From Tethya wilhelma (taxonomy: Eukaryota > Porifera > Demospongiae > Tethyida > Tethyidae), in contig CAXIPT010000027.1 in the NCBI GenBank assembly GCA_964030475.1, forward strand, positions 1 through 64,000: a stretch of 64,000 nt of DNA. Direction: 5' to 3'. The notes below the pieces were generated by a model. That model made no database searches, had not been told where the DNA came from, and saw only the letters and a program-made list of their open reading frames with translations. The first letter of the stretch is position 1; every line of letters begins with the position of its first letter. Both the position numbers and the translations under genes were made by a program. Of this stretch, positions 46,143 to 57,439 are shown piece by piece.

Positions 46143-46529
46143 TGTGATGGACTTGAACTATTACTTTATTTGGTAGTTATTTCTTTGATTTTGTGTAGTT
46201 ATAATAGCTTGTACTTTGATCTTATTTTGTGTGTAGGCTCTTTAGTATCAATTATCATTTATTAGCATATGGTGTGTTGATTGGTTTTAGTCCTCATAGT
46301 CTTTGTATTTTTATTGTATTTTATCTCTTTGTTAGAGCGAGCCCCCTAGGTGTTACTTCTTTGTGTCTAGTTGCTAAGGTAGTTACTATTTAAGGCTTGT
46401 GTGTTTTTGGTAGTTTTAACTCTGTAATTCCGTAAACTCTGTTAAAAAAAGTGAAAAATCTTCAATAACGTTTCTTCAACTTGTAACTGAGAACTCGCTT
46501 ACAATAGTATAGACAGGCAGTCTATCATA
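46143..46529 (+). repeat. 3' LTR of gypsy copy 3
   Basis: About 387 bp, TGTGATGG start; ends TCTATCATA instead of TATCACA. Shares variants with the copy 2 LTR (GATTTTGTGTAG, TTGATTGGTTTTAG, an extra TTTTTATTGTATT). Confidence 0.85.
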
Positions 46530-49240
46530 TATACTTTAGGGCTTTCTTGATGTAATACAGAAGATTTTAATACGATTATACTGTAAATGGTACAAAGTTT
46601 TATATGAGGATGTATCTTTGTGTCAAAAGGTTGTGTTGACACTGGAATTTCTCCATTTTAATCAGAGAAAAATGTACATTTTAATGTACGACACAATTAA
46701 AATAATTTTGGCAAATAATACACATCAAAATAATTCAAAACATGAAGGTCATTGCAATGAAAATGTATCCTCTTCATCATCATAGTGTACTCCGTATTCC
46801 ATGGTTTCTAACTCAGAACTGCTCCACGGAACCATGTTAGTAAGCCATCAGCAGTTCAGGTTCGTCCAAAATGTCAGTTGGATTTACAAAATTGTGTACC
46901 TGCTCAGGTGGAGGCAGCAACTTATGCTTCAGTTGAACTTCTGTCAATGTCTTTCAATTATGCAAGAAGAAAAACATCCTGCTGTAGTACTGTAAGATAG
47001 TGCTTCTTTTTGGTTTTTGAGCTGCTGTTATCCATGTTCAACTTCACTGACATTTGACCATAAACCAAATGGAGCCAAACACTTTGTCAAATCCTCCTCT
47101 TGTATTTCTCTTTCTCTGTCATTCCTGCTCCCTCTCTTGTTGAAGTTGTGATCTTTGCAATACCGTATAGTGGAAAATTTTTGTATGGTGGAAATTCTTG
47201 TATTTTTTGTATGCTTTTGAATAATTATATGAAAATTAAAACTACAAAATTTAATTGCATTATGAAATTTAACACTACAAAAAAATTTTCTGCTGCTCTT
47301 TTACCAACTTATACGAAATTTTGATATCTAATGAAAATTCCCCGCTGCATGTACGGTAGTATAGCCTCTTATTGTTTTTTGAAGTTGGTTTGTGTACAGA
47401 AGTGAGAAATATTAATCGAGCAACATTAGTAGTCATGTTCTCTCTGCTTCAGATTTGCCGTTCAACCACTCAGATGTTTTGTCTTAAGCAGTATCGAGTA
47501 ATATACCATGCATTAGGTTTCTCAGAAGGAAGACTGTCAAGCAATGGGGAAGTCACGTTCTGGTGCCACATTAAGTCTTAGAAACACACTTAACCTCACC
47601 AGCAACTTGCTTGTCTTGAATAACGTGATATTCACCACCAGGCAAATGGTTAAGGACCATAAGGGCTGTGTAGTTGCAGAGAAAGACTTAAACAAAAGTT
47701 GTAGTGCTTCTTGAGTAAGTACATCATTAGAAGAGGACATGAATTAAAATTTTCCAACGTCATCATTTAAGTAGGTGTATCCTCTTTATTTTACTGATCA
47801 AACAGCTGGCATCTTCACTCCACTCTTTAAATTTTTGCGGACACTGTAGATGACTCTAGCTTCCTCCAAACTGAATGGTCTACTTACTATCTTGTCAATA
47901 ATTCCTGGAGATCTGCAGCCAGCTATGTAATGCTCAACACGATTCGTCGAAGGTCAGCCAAAATAGCATCTAGTACTTATAATTCACTGGTCAATTATTG
48001 TGATCTATTAGATATTTCTCAAAATGTTCTCACAAAAAAAAACACCTTCACCATCATGTTAAAACGGTGAGTGTAAGAGGAATTTTACACTTTTCGAAAA
48101 TGAATTGAACATCCTGATTTTTCACAGCCCCTGGACTGAAATGCTTTGCATGAAGTCATTATCAACCTCTGCGTGCCTAATGTACCAGTATGCAGGGCCG
48201 TAGGAGTAGGAGAGGCTGGGGAGGCTTCAGCCTCCCCACTTTTTTAGTCGCATCATGTCTTACCAAGACAATTTATTCACACACTGACTTCTGACCCATT
48301 ATAATACTGCCTGTACTGCTGTAATGTCATGCACATAAAGCAAAAACTAAGATCTCTCTCCTCATCATAGTAGAGCCAAGGCCACCTCTCACACCACTGT
48401 AGTGTGAAAGTGTTTGAAGATGGTTAGCCATAGCCACAGTGACATTCCTGAAGTGGATGACCAGCCACACCAGCCTATATAGGTCTTTCAAGTTCTTGAA
48501 CAGATGATGTACAATTGCATGTGTGTGCATGCCGTTTGCACACTTGAATTACACGTGCATATGCCTACACTGAATTTCCTCTGATTTGCTTTCAGAACAA
48601 GCATCTCCAATCTGTTCGAAACTTGGAACAGTCCTATATCATACCATTTTGTTTTCACACATAACTTTGCAAGCTGTTGTCATTAGCTAATTGAGCTTAA
48701 TGTGTATGCTTCTAGCCATCCAAAGTCCTGCTGAAGGGTTTGGGTAGAGTTGCTGAAAACGGTTGGCCATTTTCTCACCTAACCGATTTTTCGTCAGTGC
48801 TCTATATCAGAAGCCATACCTCTATACTAAATGGTTGCCATGATGCCATGTGGTTATGTAGTAGTGTCATATATTGATGATCATCAAATTTATTTAGCTT
48901 TGAGAATTATTTTAATTAACACAAACCAACCTATTCTACTCTATAGATTGCATGCACTGTATATGCAGTAGAGAGTGTCCAGTAACCGTAAAGGCTGACA
49001 CGAAAGGGGCACCTTGTTGGAAGAAGAGTGTTGTTTGCACCTGCATATCGTCTGCTGGTCAAGAAGTCAGAGAAGCCTCGGCAGCATATCTTTAATAGCA
49101 ACTATCTAGTAACTTATATGTAGTCACTTTATACAGTAGGTATAGTATTACAGTATACACGTAGTAGTGTACGTAATGTCATGGTAGTACTTACATGTGG
49201 TCTCTGGATGTATAACTGATAGAGGAATACTTATAATAGT
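46530..49240. other. Intergenic, no gene recognised
   Basis: AT-rich. Contains the MITE at 47161-47358 and, at 48195-48250, a short GGAGGCTTCAGCCTCCCC palindrome-like repeat. Small open stretches near 46801, 47372 and 47537 show no domain. Confidence 0.5.
47161..47358. mobile_element. MITE, ACCGTATAGCGGG family, copy 4
   Basis: 198 bp, TA flanks; left end ACCGTATAGTGGAAAATTTT, right end CCCCGCTGCATGTACGGT. The most diverged copy, internally similar to the 24073 copy (GTATGGTGGAAATT). Confidence 0.65.
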
Positions 49241-49253
49241 TGTATAGTGTGAG

Positions 49254-49560
49254 TCACCATAAGATGAACTTTAAGGCTGTGGGTGCAGTATCTATTTTAA
49301 CATGTATCATTTGCAGTTGCTCATCCCTCCGCCTCCTGTCTTCGATCTTCTGCTTGTTTTCCCAACATTCTTGCTCTCTCCTCTGGATTAACTTGACGAA
49401 AGTCTTCTCAATTTCTTCTCTACTATTCTTTCCCGAATCTGTAGCTATGTGTGAGTGAGTGTGTGTGTGTGTGTACCATGTGTGGTGTATACTCACTGAC
49501 ATCATCTTCAAGAGTTTCTTGTTGTAGATTCATAGGTGCAGGAATTTTGCACAGCTACAG
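49254..49560 (-). CDS. Possible exon(s), coiled-coil rich, unassigned
   Basis: Minus strand: SGKNSREEIEKTFVKLIQRR and EQECWENKQKIEDRRRRDEQ form a highly charged helix. An acceptor-like TAGCTACAG precedes it (about 49441). Upstream, 49498-49550 is an open stretch ending in a strong donor GTGAGT that joins in phase. It could be a C-terminal exon of the RRM gene upstream or a separate gene. The connection was not resolved. Confidence 0.3.
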
Positions 49561-49890
49561 GTTGTATCTGAATGAACCCTTGCACCACACATACATATGT
49601 TGGTAACTCTGCCCATACACACAAGCCACAGACACACCCACACACAGAATATTAATGTATCTTTAGTAAGGCAGTAAGGCAGGAGAGAGGCTGGTCCAAA
49701 ACTGATATCATGTGAATGACTAGTCTAGACATGTACTTTGATCTCTGTAACCTGCAGTGTGTCTAAACAAGCATTCATAGATCAATTTGAGCTGCCCAAA
49801 CCATGAAAATAAGCAAGGTAAGTATAGTAACTCTCGGTCACATCTACCTGTGCATCATGATATTTCCAACCAGGCTATCTCTTTCCTTAC

Positions 49891-50034
49891 TGTGAGTGTA
49901 AGCTGAAAGGTGAGAGCCTGGGAACGAGGCTACACAGAATGAGGATATATCATCATCTTCACTCTTAGTATCAGCAATGGTAGTGTTTGCGGAGGTCTGC
50001 TCAAGAGAATCAAGAAGGGCTATGGGATTTGAAA
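49891..50034 (-). CDS. ESRP/GRSF1-like RRM gene, exon 6 (probable)
   Basis: Acceptor CTAACCAG at 50035-50042 (minus strand), with a branch-point-like CTAAC. The exon reads SNPIALLDSLEQTSANTTIA then TKSEDDDISSFCVAS, acidic and low complexity, as expected for a tail after the RRMs. The phase fits exon 5: one base left over there plus two here. The 3' end is placed at the GTAAGG donor, but other donors are possible. Confidence 0.5.
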
Positions 50035-50999
50035 CTGGTTAGTAGCCAAGAATGGCAACCACTTCATCAAAAAAATTACAAGTTATTTATTCTAACTGTA
50101 TTTGTCTCTCTATTTTACTGACATCATATTTTAACTTGATTATCTGTCAATAGTTTGTTGTATTTTAACAGAACTTACACCAATGTAACCAGCTTAAAAT
50201 AAGCTTTCTCATGATAGCAAAGATGATGTAATAAAGGCCTAACTAAAGTCATCAAGCACTGACACTTCAGTTGGACTTCGTTAAGTCAAACTACTATAGG
50301 TACATGTACTGACTTTGTAGATCTGGTAATACTATGACAGTTGAAGTGTAACTACATATTGCATGTACATCATTGACTGGTTCATATAAATATGTACACA
50401 ACTCATGCACCTGTAATCTCAGTGTAATCGGTAACGATTCAGGGTTAGTATATATTCAATAATTATACGAGGAATCATGTGGTTGTCTGCCATTTTATGG
50501 AGGAACAGACACAAAATTAGCAAAATCACAATTTTATAGAGGGATAAAAAGGCAAGTTACTTTTGTACTCAAATTCAAAGTCAAATTACTTCTGTAATTG
50601 CACTCCTGGTGTATTGTGACTCCATAAAGTATACTATTGTTACTGTAAGCCAATTCTCGATCATGGTTTCTGGGATGCAAATCACTTTAGCACTCTTTGT
50701 TGTACCCCCAGACTTACTTCAAGCAGCTACATGAGCTGCATATGCTTTGACACACAACTTAAGTTGTTCCCCTCAATTTGACCACACAATATCCATGGTT
50801 GTGTCTGAGGGTCAAATCAGGCATGCAAGAACCAAAATAAGATGTGAAATATGAAGGTAGATTTACTATCATCCATGGAGCTTGAACTGAACAATTAGTG
50901 CATGGAGCTAGCTAAAGTCCTCCCTTGTGCTATAATCAGACCTCTTTTGCTTCACTTACATAGCCTAGCAAGCCTGTGGACTAAGACAGACTATAGTGG

Positions 51000-51440
51000 A
51001 CTGACTCCCTTGAACAATTAGTGGAGCTTAAACTCACCCCCTTGGACAATAATTATTAGTAACACATAAACTCACTCCCTTGGACAATTAGTAAAGCATT
51101 AACTCACTCCCTTGGACAATTAGTACAGCTTATATATACTCACCCTCTTGTACAATTAGTAGAGCTTATACTCACCCTCTTGGACAATTAGCAGAGCTTA
51201 TACTCACCCTCTTGGACAATTAGTAGAGCTTAAACTCACCCTCTTGGACAATTAGTAGAGCTTAAACTCACTCCCTTGGACAATTAGTAGAGCTTAAACT
51301 CACCCTCTTGGACAATTAGTGAGCTCAGTTCTGCCACCCCTTGGACAATCGTTAGACCTTCAATTACACCCCTTAGACTGTAATTGGAGCTCAAGCAAAT
51401 CCCTTTGGACAGTGATTATTTAACCCCTTGGATAAAGTTC
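51000..51440. repeat. Minisatellite, 32 bp unit
   Basis: About 13 units of a sequence containing CTTGGACAATTAGTAGAGCT and ACTCACCCT. They are regular from about 51095 to 51330 and decay towards both edges. Confidence 0.85.
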
Positions 51441-51797
51441 AAACTACCCCCTTTGACTATAATTACTTTTGTGTACTGTCCCCCTACGTAATTAATTTGG
51501 TCACCCACAGGGGGTGTATGCCTATTTTCTGGAATAGCCCATTTCAATTTTGCCTATAACAAGAGTAGATAATCATGCTCTTATCTACTTTGTAATAGCA
51601 TAGTCCTGTGAATGAAGATCCTTCGCTTATAGGCTCACCCAACAATGTTTCCATCTAACTAGTTTTAATGATTTGACTATTCCTGAGTCTCATTACATTT
51701 CCTATGTATTATTTACACTTGTGTTTTATAAGGCTTCTACTCTGAGTCGTAGAGTATTATACTAAACACTAGTTGACTTCCGAAACAGATCTCAAGG

Positions 51798-52121
51798 CAG
51801 TGGCGGATCTATGGGTGCAAAGGAACCCCCCTTTCAGCAAGCCAAGAATGCGGATTAGTATCTATTTACCACAAAAATATTAAAGAATTAAACTCCAAAA
51901 TTTTACTGAATATAACTCTTTTGTGAAAGATAGTTCAGTTTCTGCCTGTTTTCTTGCCTTTTTTTTTGCCATCCAGGCTTTATTCTGGCAAACTTTCAGC
52001 TACACATGCACACGCTAAAGGGGCGGGGCTTATAAGTGGATGGAGCTAGAGCTAAAATTTTTTGCGCGCTTCGTGTGCACTTTTTGGAACCCCCCTTCTC
52101 ATAATCCTGCATCTACCACTG
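51798..52121. mobile_element. Non-autonomous TIR element, ends CAGTGGCGGAT, intronic copy
   Basis: 324 bp. Ends CAGTGGCGGATCTAT and inverted CAGTGGTAGATGC. CAAGG on both sides (51793-51797, 52122-52126), again a 5 bp duplication. Inner sequence shares GGGGCGGGGCTT and GCGCGCTTCGTG with 4427-4791 in the opposite orientation. Confidence 0.85.
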
Positions 52122-52735
52122 CAAGGCCTACATGTAATGGCATGACCCACATGATGCAAATACATGACCAGCATGTTCTTCCCTGACACGATAAATGTGC
52201 CATACCTAAATTCAACCTGACTTAGTCTGCCAGAGTAATCAAACCACCAAAGACACAGATCTACTACCTTACATGCACAGGCATCTGTATAATATTGACA
52301 TAATCAATTCAGTGAAAGGGAAACACATGAACGTGGTGCATGAGCGAAGTGAGCAACACTCCTTATATACACATATATATATATATAAGGTCAAACCACT
52401 CTTTTTTTGTTCGATATAGCAACAACTAATAACACTCAAAAGTGTATGAGATATATCCTTATGAAGCTATTTCTATAGCTAGCATATATTGAGAAGTCCT
52501 CGTGAGATAAAATCACTAACCGTAACCAAGAGTACATAATTCATAACTCTCTTTACCAGTTTTGCATCACCACATATAAACAAGTTTGTTATAATGACAC
52601 ACATCTACATAATTAATTTAATCAGTTAAGTTGACTTATATACTAAAAAAAGTTAGGTAACTTGATAATGTTGCTCTCACCACTGACTTATCTTCTGCTA
52701 TATGAACTTCTACTTTGGTCCACCCATTTTCCTAC

Positions 52736-52883
52736 CTTGCATGGCTTGATACGCTTCATCACCTGAGCACTGGAGAAGATTAATATACCGAGAGCCAATA
52801 CACTTCTTGTGCAGCTGATCACAAGTCTTTTTGGCAGCTTTCGAACATGTCATCTGAACATAGCAGTCACCATAACGATAATT
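52736..52883 (-). CDS. ESRP/GRSF1-like RRM gene, exon 5
   Basis: Encodes the second half of the second RRM: NYRYGDCYVQMTCSKAAKKT (RNP1-like GDCYVQM), then GSRYINLLQCSGDEAYQAM. It compares with the end of ESRP RRM3 (GDAFIQM, RYVEVFQCSAEEM). Acceptor CTGTAG at 52884-52889, donor AAG/GTAGG at 52733-52736. It starts in phase 0 with exon 4. Confidence 0.8.
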
Positions 52884-53224
52884 CTACAGTAATGTTGATA
52901 CAAAGAACAAAACTTAGGAATACCACACAACACAGTCGTTACGCGTGCAAGTTTAGTTTGGAGGCAGGAAATTTGTGATCAAGCCTATAGTAAAGCATGA
53001 CAAAAATTAAAATTTATATGTTATCATTAATAGATGATATATATGCTGGACTCTGAGCAAGCATGAAACTTGGGCTAAAGTCTATAGAATTGCACTCATC
53101 TTTAACTATCCAGTGGTGTTTGACTCATTTCCATAGGCATCATGGAAAGAAAGCTACAGAGCTGTTTCTTCAGCCCATTTTTAGTGAGATGCAAACACCC
53201 CACATATTTTGCTCTAGATTAGCA

Positions 53225-53724
53225 CCCAGGTGAAAAACAGTCCACACAAATCTGGGGTTATGCGGTTTGCCGTTTAATTACTGTGGATTCGTGCACTCAA
53301 CTGCCAAATACCCACGTGGCATGGTTTTTGTGCCAGTGTGGTTTTTTGAGTGAAACCACGGTTTACAGTAACTATTTCACAGCTTTCATGGTGATAAAAG
53401 ACAAGACTGAGCTATATAGCTGTTTTAGCCAAGATTCAAGCCATGCACGCTAGGTTTGCTGATTCACAGACATACAGAAAATATTTTTGGTATATACACT
53501 GCTACAACAGTGCTTATTTCTTACATTACACGCTTGAAAAAGCTTATTTTGGCTTACCACAGTCCAAAAATAGAGTCTTTGACAGAGAAAAACAGCTAAC
53601 TGACTCCTACTGATGGGTGCATGGTAAGTGACGAGACCAAGCAGAATACTACTAGTGAAATACTGTGGTCTACCACATAATTCTGTGATTTTACCGTGGA
53701 TTTACGCTCTCATTTCCACCCGGG
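53225..53724. mobile_element. TIR element, CCCAGGTG family, copy 1
   Basis: 500 bp. Left end CCCAGGTGAAAAACAGTCCA, right end (inverted) CCCGGGTGGAAATGAGAG. Related over its length to 54035-54708 and to 62260-62915 (opposite orientation), sharing ATACCCACGTGGCA and TTATTTTGGCTTACC. Coding capacity none. Confidence 0.7.
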
Positions 53725-54034
53725 CAGTCCTAGCAAATATTTTAAGTTCAATTTGCCAATACTAGCTAAAAGATAGTTCTACATGAATCTTGTGTCTGCT
53801 TCATTTTGTAGGAGTCATCTGCCTGAAAAAACTGCTCAAAGTTAAGCAATTTTTAAATGCAGTTATATGATACTATACCTCGAGTACACTTCACCTCTGA
53901 CCTCCTTACTTTAATAAATTTATACTATTTTAAGGTACTTAAGAACTGCTCATTTTCAGCCTTTCTGAGTGTTTTTTTAAAGTTTGATTCTCAAACAGTC
54001 ATAAAAACTCGATATTTGGAATTTAATTCACTAA

Positions 54035-54708
54035 CCCAGGTAAAAAAGGGTCCAAGGAAATCCATTATTGTGCAGTTAACCGTTTAATCACCATAGTTTC
54101 GTGCATTAGTCCGCCAAATACCCACATGGTGCATTTTTTGTGCCAGCCATGAAACTATGGTTTACGACGATTATTTCACACCTTTCATGGTGATAAAAGA
54201 CAAGACAAAGCTAAATAGCTCTTCTAGCCTTGATTCAAGCCATAAACGGTAGGTTTGCCGATTCATAGACATACAGAAATTATTCTCGCTAGATATACTG
54301 CTACAATAGTGCTTATATCTTACATTACACACTTGAAAAAGCTTATTTTGGCTTACCGTGGTCCACAGATAGTCTTTGACAATTAAAGAAAAACAGCTGA
54401 ACCGTATTTACAAACGCTACAGCTATAGCTTACAACGAGGCTAAAATTGACTCCGCCCTTTTACTGTGTCACCTCAAGAGGTCTTGTAGCTCAGGCACTT
54501 TGTGTACGCTGTGAGTAGCCATGTCTCTGCTCTTTACAAAGGTATATATAGCAACTGCTAGCAAGTTTTCTCTGTGTTTTACCAGCGGTAAAAAGTGGCA
54601 TTGCATGGTAAATGGCGAGATACAGCGGAATACTGCTAGTGAAATACTGTGGTTTACCACATAATTCCGCGAGTTTACCACAGATTTTATGCTCTTATTT
54701 CACCCAGG
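54035..54708. mobile_element. TIR element, CCCAGGTG family, copy 2
   Basis: 674 bp; left end CCCAGGTAAAAAAGGGTCC, right end (inverted) CTGGGTGAAATAAGAGC. Same orientation as copy 1, 310 bp away, with a longer middle. Confidence 0.7.
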
Positions 54709-55058
54709 AAACATTATAAAAATTGCTACAATTATTCAGGGCTTCAAAAAGCCTTGGTTAAGACTGCCATTCTAGAGTACAATTTGTGACACAGCTCAGG
54801 CTGGATCAAACTTGCACATCATTGGTTCAAGTGATTCCTATAATCAGATTAGGCTCTTCTACTGGTGTCTTTTTTGTTTTGGGATGATAGCTTCTTTCTT
54901 TCTCAAGAAAACTCTTTTCAAAGACGAAGTCATGATACGACAGGTTTAATGAGCTACTGGTTCAATGATGTAATGCTTTTTCACGCTGAGATTAAAATTG
55001 TACATAAATAATTGGGCACATGTAATGACTGAACAAACACTAAATTGTGCTCACTTAC

Positions 55059-55286
55059 TGTTGCATTGACCATCAAATATACACCATTAGTAACAATATC
55101 GTCTTTAAAGCTGCCCAAGAATTGAAGCACATCTTCAATAGTACAGGAGTGAGGAATGCCACGCAACCTAACACACTTCCTCTCATGACCATTCAAGCAG
55201 TTAAGTTCAGGAACAGCTGTTAAAGTGAGCTCAAGAAGACTTGAAAAGTGATGTTGTTGTTGAGGTAAACCAAAACGACTAAGAAC
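55059..55286 (-). CDS. ESRP/GRSF1-like RRM gene, exon 4
   Basis: 76 codons, phase 0 at both ends; acceptor CCTCCAG, donor ACA/GTAAGT. Encodes the linker VLSRFGLPQQQHH and the first half of the second RRM: KCVRLRGIPHSCTIEDVLQF (RNP2-like VRLRGIP) and NGVYLMVNAT. It closely follows the ESRP RRM3 pattern ([20 protein letters not shown]). Confidence 0.85.
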
Positions 55287-55411
55287 CTGGAGGGAAAAAA
55301 GAAGACAATTAGATTAGTGTGTTGTTTCAAGATGAACTTGCATGAACATTCGAATTGTGAAGTAAAGAATTAATAAGAAGAATTACTACTGTTTTGTTAA
55401 TTAACACATAC

Positions 55412-55624
55412 TAGTTTAAATTCATTTATAGAGCTGGTGATGAGTTCAACATAACGTACACCCCAGGGCATTATGAAGTTGTTAAACTTGAGAGCCTTGC
55501 TTTGGTCTGCTTGAGTTGCAAATAGCGCAAATGCAATTCCAGACCCATGACCATTAGAATGATAGGGAATGAATATACCATCCTCTCCATGAAAGATTGG
55601 AGCAGTTCCAGCGAAGAAGTCAAC
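55412..55624 (-). CDS. ESRP/GRSF1-like RRM gene, exon 3
   Basis: 71 codons, phase 0 at both ends; acceptor ATACCAG, donor CTA/GTATGT. Encodes most of the first RRM: VDFFAGTAPIFHGEDGIF, GSGIAFALFATQADQSKAL (RNP1-like) and GVRYVELITSSINEFKL. The RYVEL-x3-S-x3-EF pattern matches the end of ESRP RRM2. Confidence 0.85.
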
Positions 55625-55701
55625 CTGGTATTGACAAAAAAAAACAACAAAAAAAAAACCACTTAAACTTTTGTTTCCAGTGTAAGTCCGTATAGCCTCA
55701 C

Positions 55702-55821
55702 TATGTCCGCCTGAGTTGCTTTGTATGGCAGTCCACACATTTTGACTACAAATACAGAGCAATTTTCACTGTTGTTACCTTCAGCTAAGCATTTGGAGTT
55801 TCTGGGTGTTGCATCACTTAA
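55702..55821 (-). CDS. ESRP/GRSF1-like RRM gene, exon 2
   Basis: 40 codons, phase 0; acceptor CTTTCAG, donor ATA/GTGAGG. Ends with VFVVKMCGLPYKATQADI, the first strand and helix of a quasi-RRM (xVxMxGLPY), and joins in frame to VDFFAG of exon 3 across a 77 bp intron. The rebuilt domain order is two quasi-RRMs, as in ESRP, hnRNP H/F and GRSF1, which bind G-rich RNA and act in splicing or RNA processing. Confidence 0.85.
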
Positions 55822-55893
55822 CTGAAAGATCAACACATGACAATGAGTTTAGCTTGACAAACTTAACTGCATGCAAAAACTTTAATGAAATAC

Positions 55894-56319
55894 CTCAATG
55901 TAGTGTTCAGTCGAATCTTCATCATAGCAGATTCCAGTCTTGGTAGTGTATGTTTTATGAAAATGATGCACTATCCTCTGTTTGATGATGTTGACAGGAT
56001 GCTTTGGAATATGATAAAGATTATGGCCCACTTGTCCGAGAACATTGGTCGTTTTATATGTCATACCTAGAACTTCTGAGGTTTTATCAGCGTATGTACA
56101 TTCTTTAGCTGTTGAGGTAGTAGCTTGATATATACCCGGAAAGAGTACTCCCTTTTTCCCACCAAATAGGCTAGTGGATCGAGATAGGGAACTTAGCAAA
56201 CTAAAGTTTCTGAACATTTTCCTGCCGAAATGTGTTCTAATTAACGCCCGACCTTTCATCTCTGGCCGGTCATGTGACCACAATGCTTCACATGCACAAT
56301 GAGAATTGATCACGTGCAC
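55894..56319 (-). CDS. ESRP/GRSF1-like RRM gene, exon 1
   Basis: 142 codons from the first ATG (56319) to donor GAG/GTATTT. A second in-frame ATG at 56217 begins MFRNFSLLSSLSRSTSLFGG, which is Ser/Arg/hydrophobic, without acids and mitochondrial-presequence-like. The first 34 residues are not needed for any domain, so 56217 is a good alternative start. The remainder (to STEHYIE) has no domain I recognise; the usual third RRM of ESRP is not seen. If the presequence is real, the protein would be closer to GRSF1 in location, though the RRMs look more like ESRP. Confidence 0.7.
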
Positions 56320-56780
56320 CTGCTTTGCCAGCTCAGCAAAGGCGCACTCGTGTCGTACCTCCTCTGGCGCATAATAGTCTCGTCCTCAGACTCCACCCTT
56401 TCCCCTCCTTGCGAGGGGTGGGGTCTGGGCACGAGACTATGCGCATAACGGGATTCAATTTCTAATTAGCGACCTCACTACCGAAAGGTCAAGTGTGTCC
56501 TACCTCCTCTGCCCAGACCCCACCCTCCCACAGCATTCATTGGAGAATGGGTGGAGTCTTCCGGAGGCGAGATTAGTGGAATTTTGATGCTTTCATACCT
56601 CCTCTGTGTGGGGACCATTTTATTGAGAGTTTGGTCCCCCAGACCAAATTTACCGAGAATTTTGGTGCCCCGGGACCAAAATTTTTGGCAGACCAAACTT
56701 TTACACCAAATTTCAAATGAGGGCATATAAAGTGCGAAGACTGAGCATGCGCATGTTGCTTTTATTTCCATGTGTTCAAG
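56320..56780. promoter_or_regulatory. Presumed shared divergent promoter interval
   Basis: 460 bp between the RRM gene (-) and the candidate AlaRS first exon (+). It contains a 70 bp near-palindrome at about 56358-56432 (ATAGTCTCGT...ACGAGACTAT) that is probably a short MITE. No core promoter motif was identified. Confidence 0.35.
56358..56432. mobile_element. Short palindromic MITE
   Basis: Outer arms ATAGTCTCGTCCTCAGACTC and (inverted) ATAGTCTCGTGCCCAGACCC around CCTCCTTGCGAGGGG. Likely a hairpin-forming repeat. Confidence 0.55.
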
Positions 56781-56864
56781 ATGGTCTCCAAGATGGTGTT
56801 CTGGTCTGGAAAGGCTCTCTTCCAACGTAATTGTTTGGGTTCAAAACGAGCTCACTTCCCGTCG
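56781..56864 (+). CDS. Candidate first exon of mitochondrial alanyl-tRNA synthetase
   Basis: 28 codons from ATG to a strong donor TCG/GTAAGT (phase 0). It contains WSGKALFQRNCLGSKRAHF, basic and free of acidic residues, a good mitochondrial targeting peptide. The only recognised plus-strand coding exon downstream, at 61926, starts in phase 0 and encodes the AlaRS N-terminus without its own ATG. The pairing is inference; the gap of 5.06 kb is filled with transposon debris. Confidence 0.45.
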
Positions 56865-57439
56865 GTAAGTTAGTCTGTGTTTTAGTCTCTTGATTTTTAT
56901 AAAATGGCTAAATGAGTCGTGGTTTGATGGTGTTGTCACGTGGTTTATATTTTGAGCCTTTATATTTACTGATACTAATGAAGGCACCAAGGTGCTTAAC
57001 CCTTGGCGCCCTACCAATACTAGCTACCAGTACGATGAGCAGTGGGCCCAGCAGAGGATACTAGCTACAGTTATATTATAACTGTGGATGCCCTGGCGGA
57101 CCGGGAGGCTGCCGGGTACTGACCGCACTGAGACTGACAGGCTACACAGAGAATATTGGTCATTTACAATGATCTGATTATCTCTGTAATAACTGCAAAG
57201 ATATAGTCAGAGTACTAGCACTGTACTAGCTGGCAAGTTCACATAACATGACTCAGTGATTCATCAGTCTATCATCAGCTCTGTCATGCCTTAGATTCAA
57301 AACAAGAGCTTATAATATGCAAAACAGCATGATTAATAAGAGTATAGTGTTATTGCTTGCTAAATTTACCTACAAAGTAAGTTAGTTGCCCCTCAACTCC
57401 TGCATGCTTCTGCCAAGTGAAAACTGAGCATCCTTTAAT

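Larger units (their letters stand above)
50035..52735 (-). other. Intron of RRM gene with minisatellite and TIR element
   Basis: 2.7 kb between exons 5 and 6. Holds the 32 bp minisatellite (51000-51440) and the CAGTGGCGGAT element (51798-52121). No other coding signal seen. Confidence 0.5.
52884..55058 (-). other. Intron of RRM gene carrying two MITE copies
   Basis: 2.2 kb between exons 4 and 5, containing the CCCAGGTG-type elements at 53225-53724 and 54035-54708. No exon-like stretch was found in it. Confidence 0.6.

Noticed and set aside
51000..51440. Regularly spaced repeats resembling a CRISPR array
   Set aside because: Continuous 32 bp tandem units without unique spacers, in an animal intron: a minisatellite.
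56478..56825. 115-codon minus-strand open stretch
   Set aside because: Crosses short GC-rich repeats and overlaps the better supported plus-strand leader exon; no domain.
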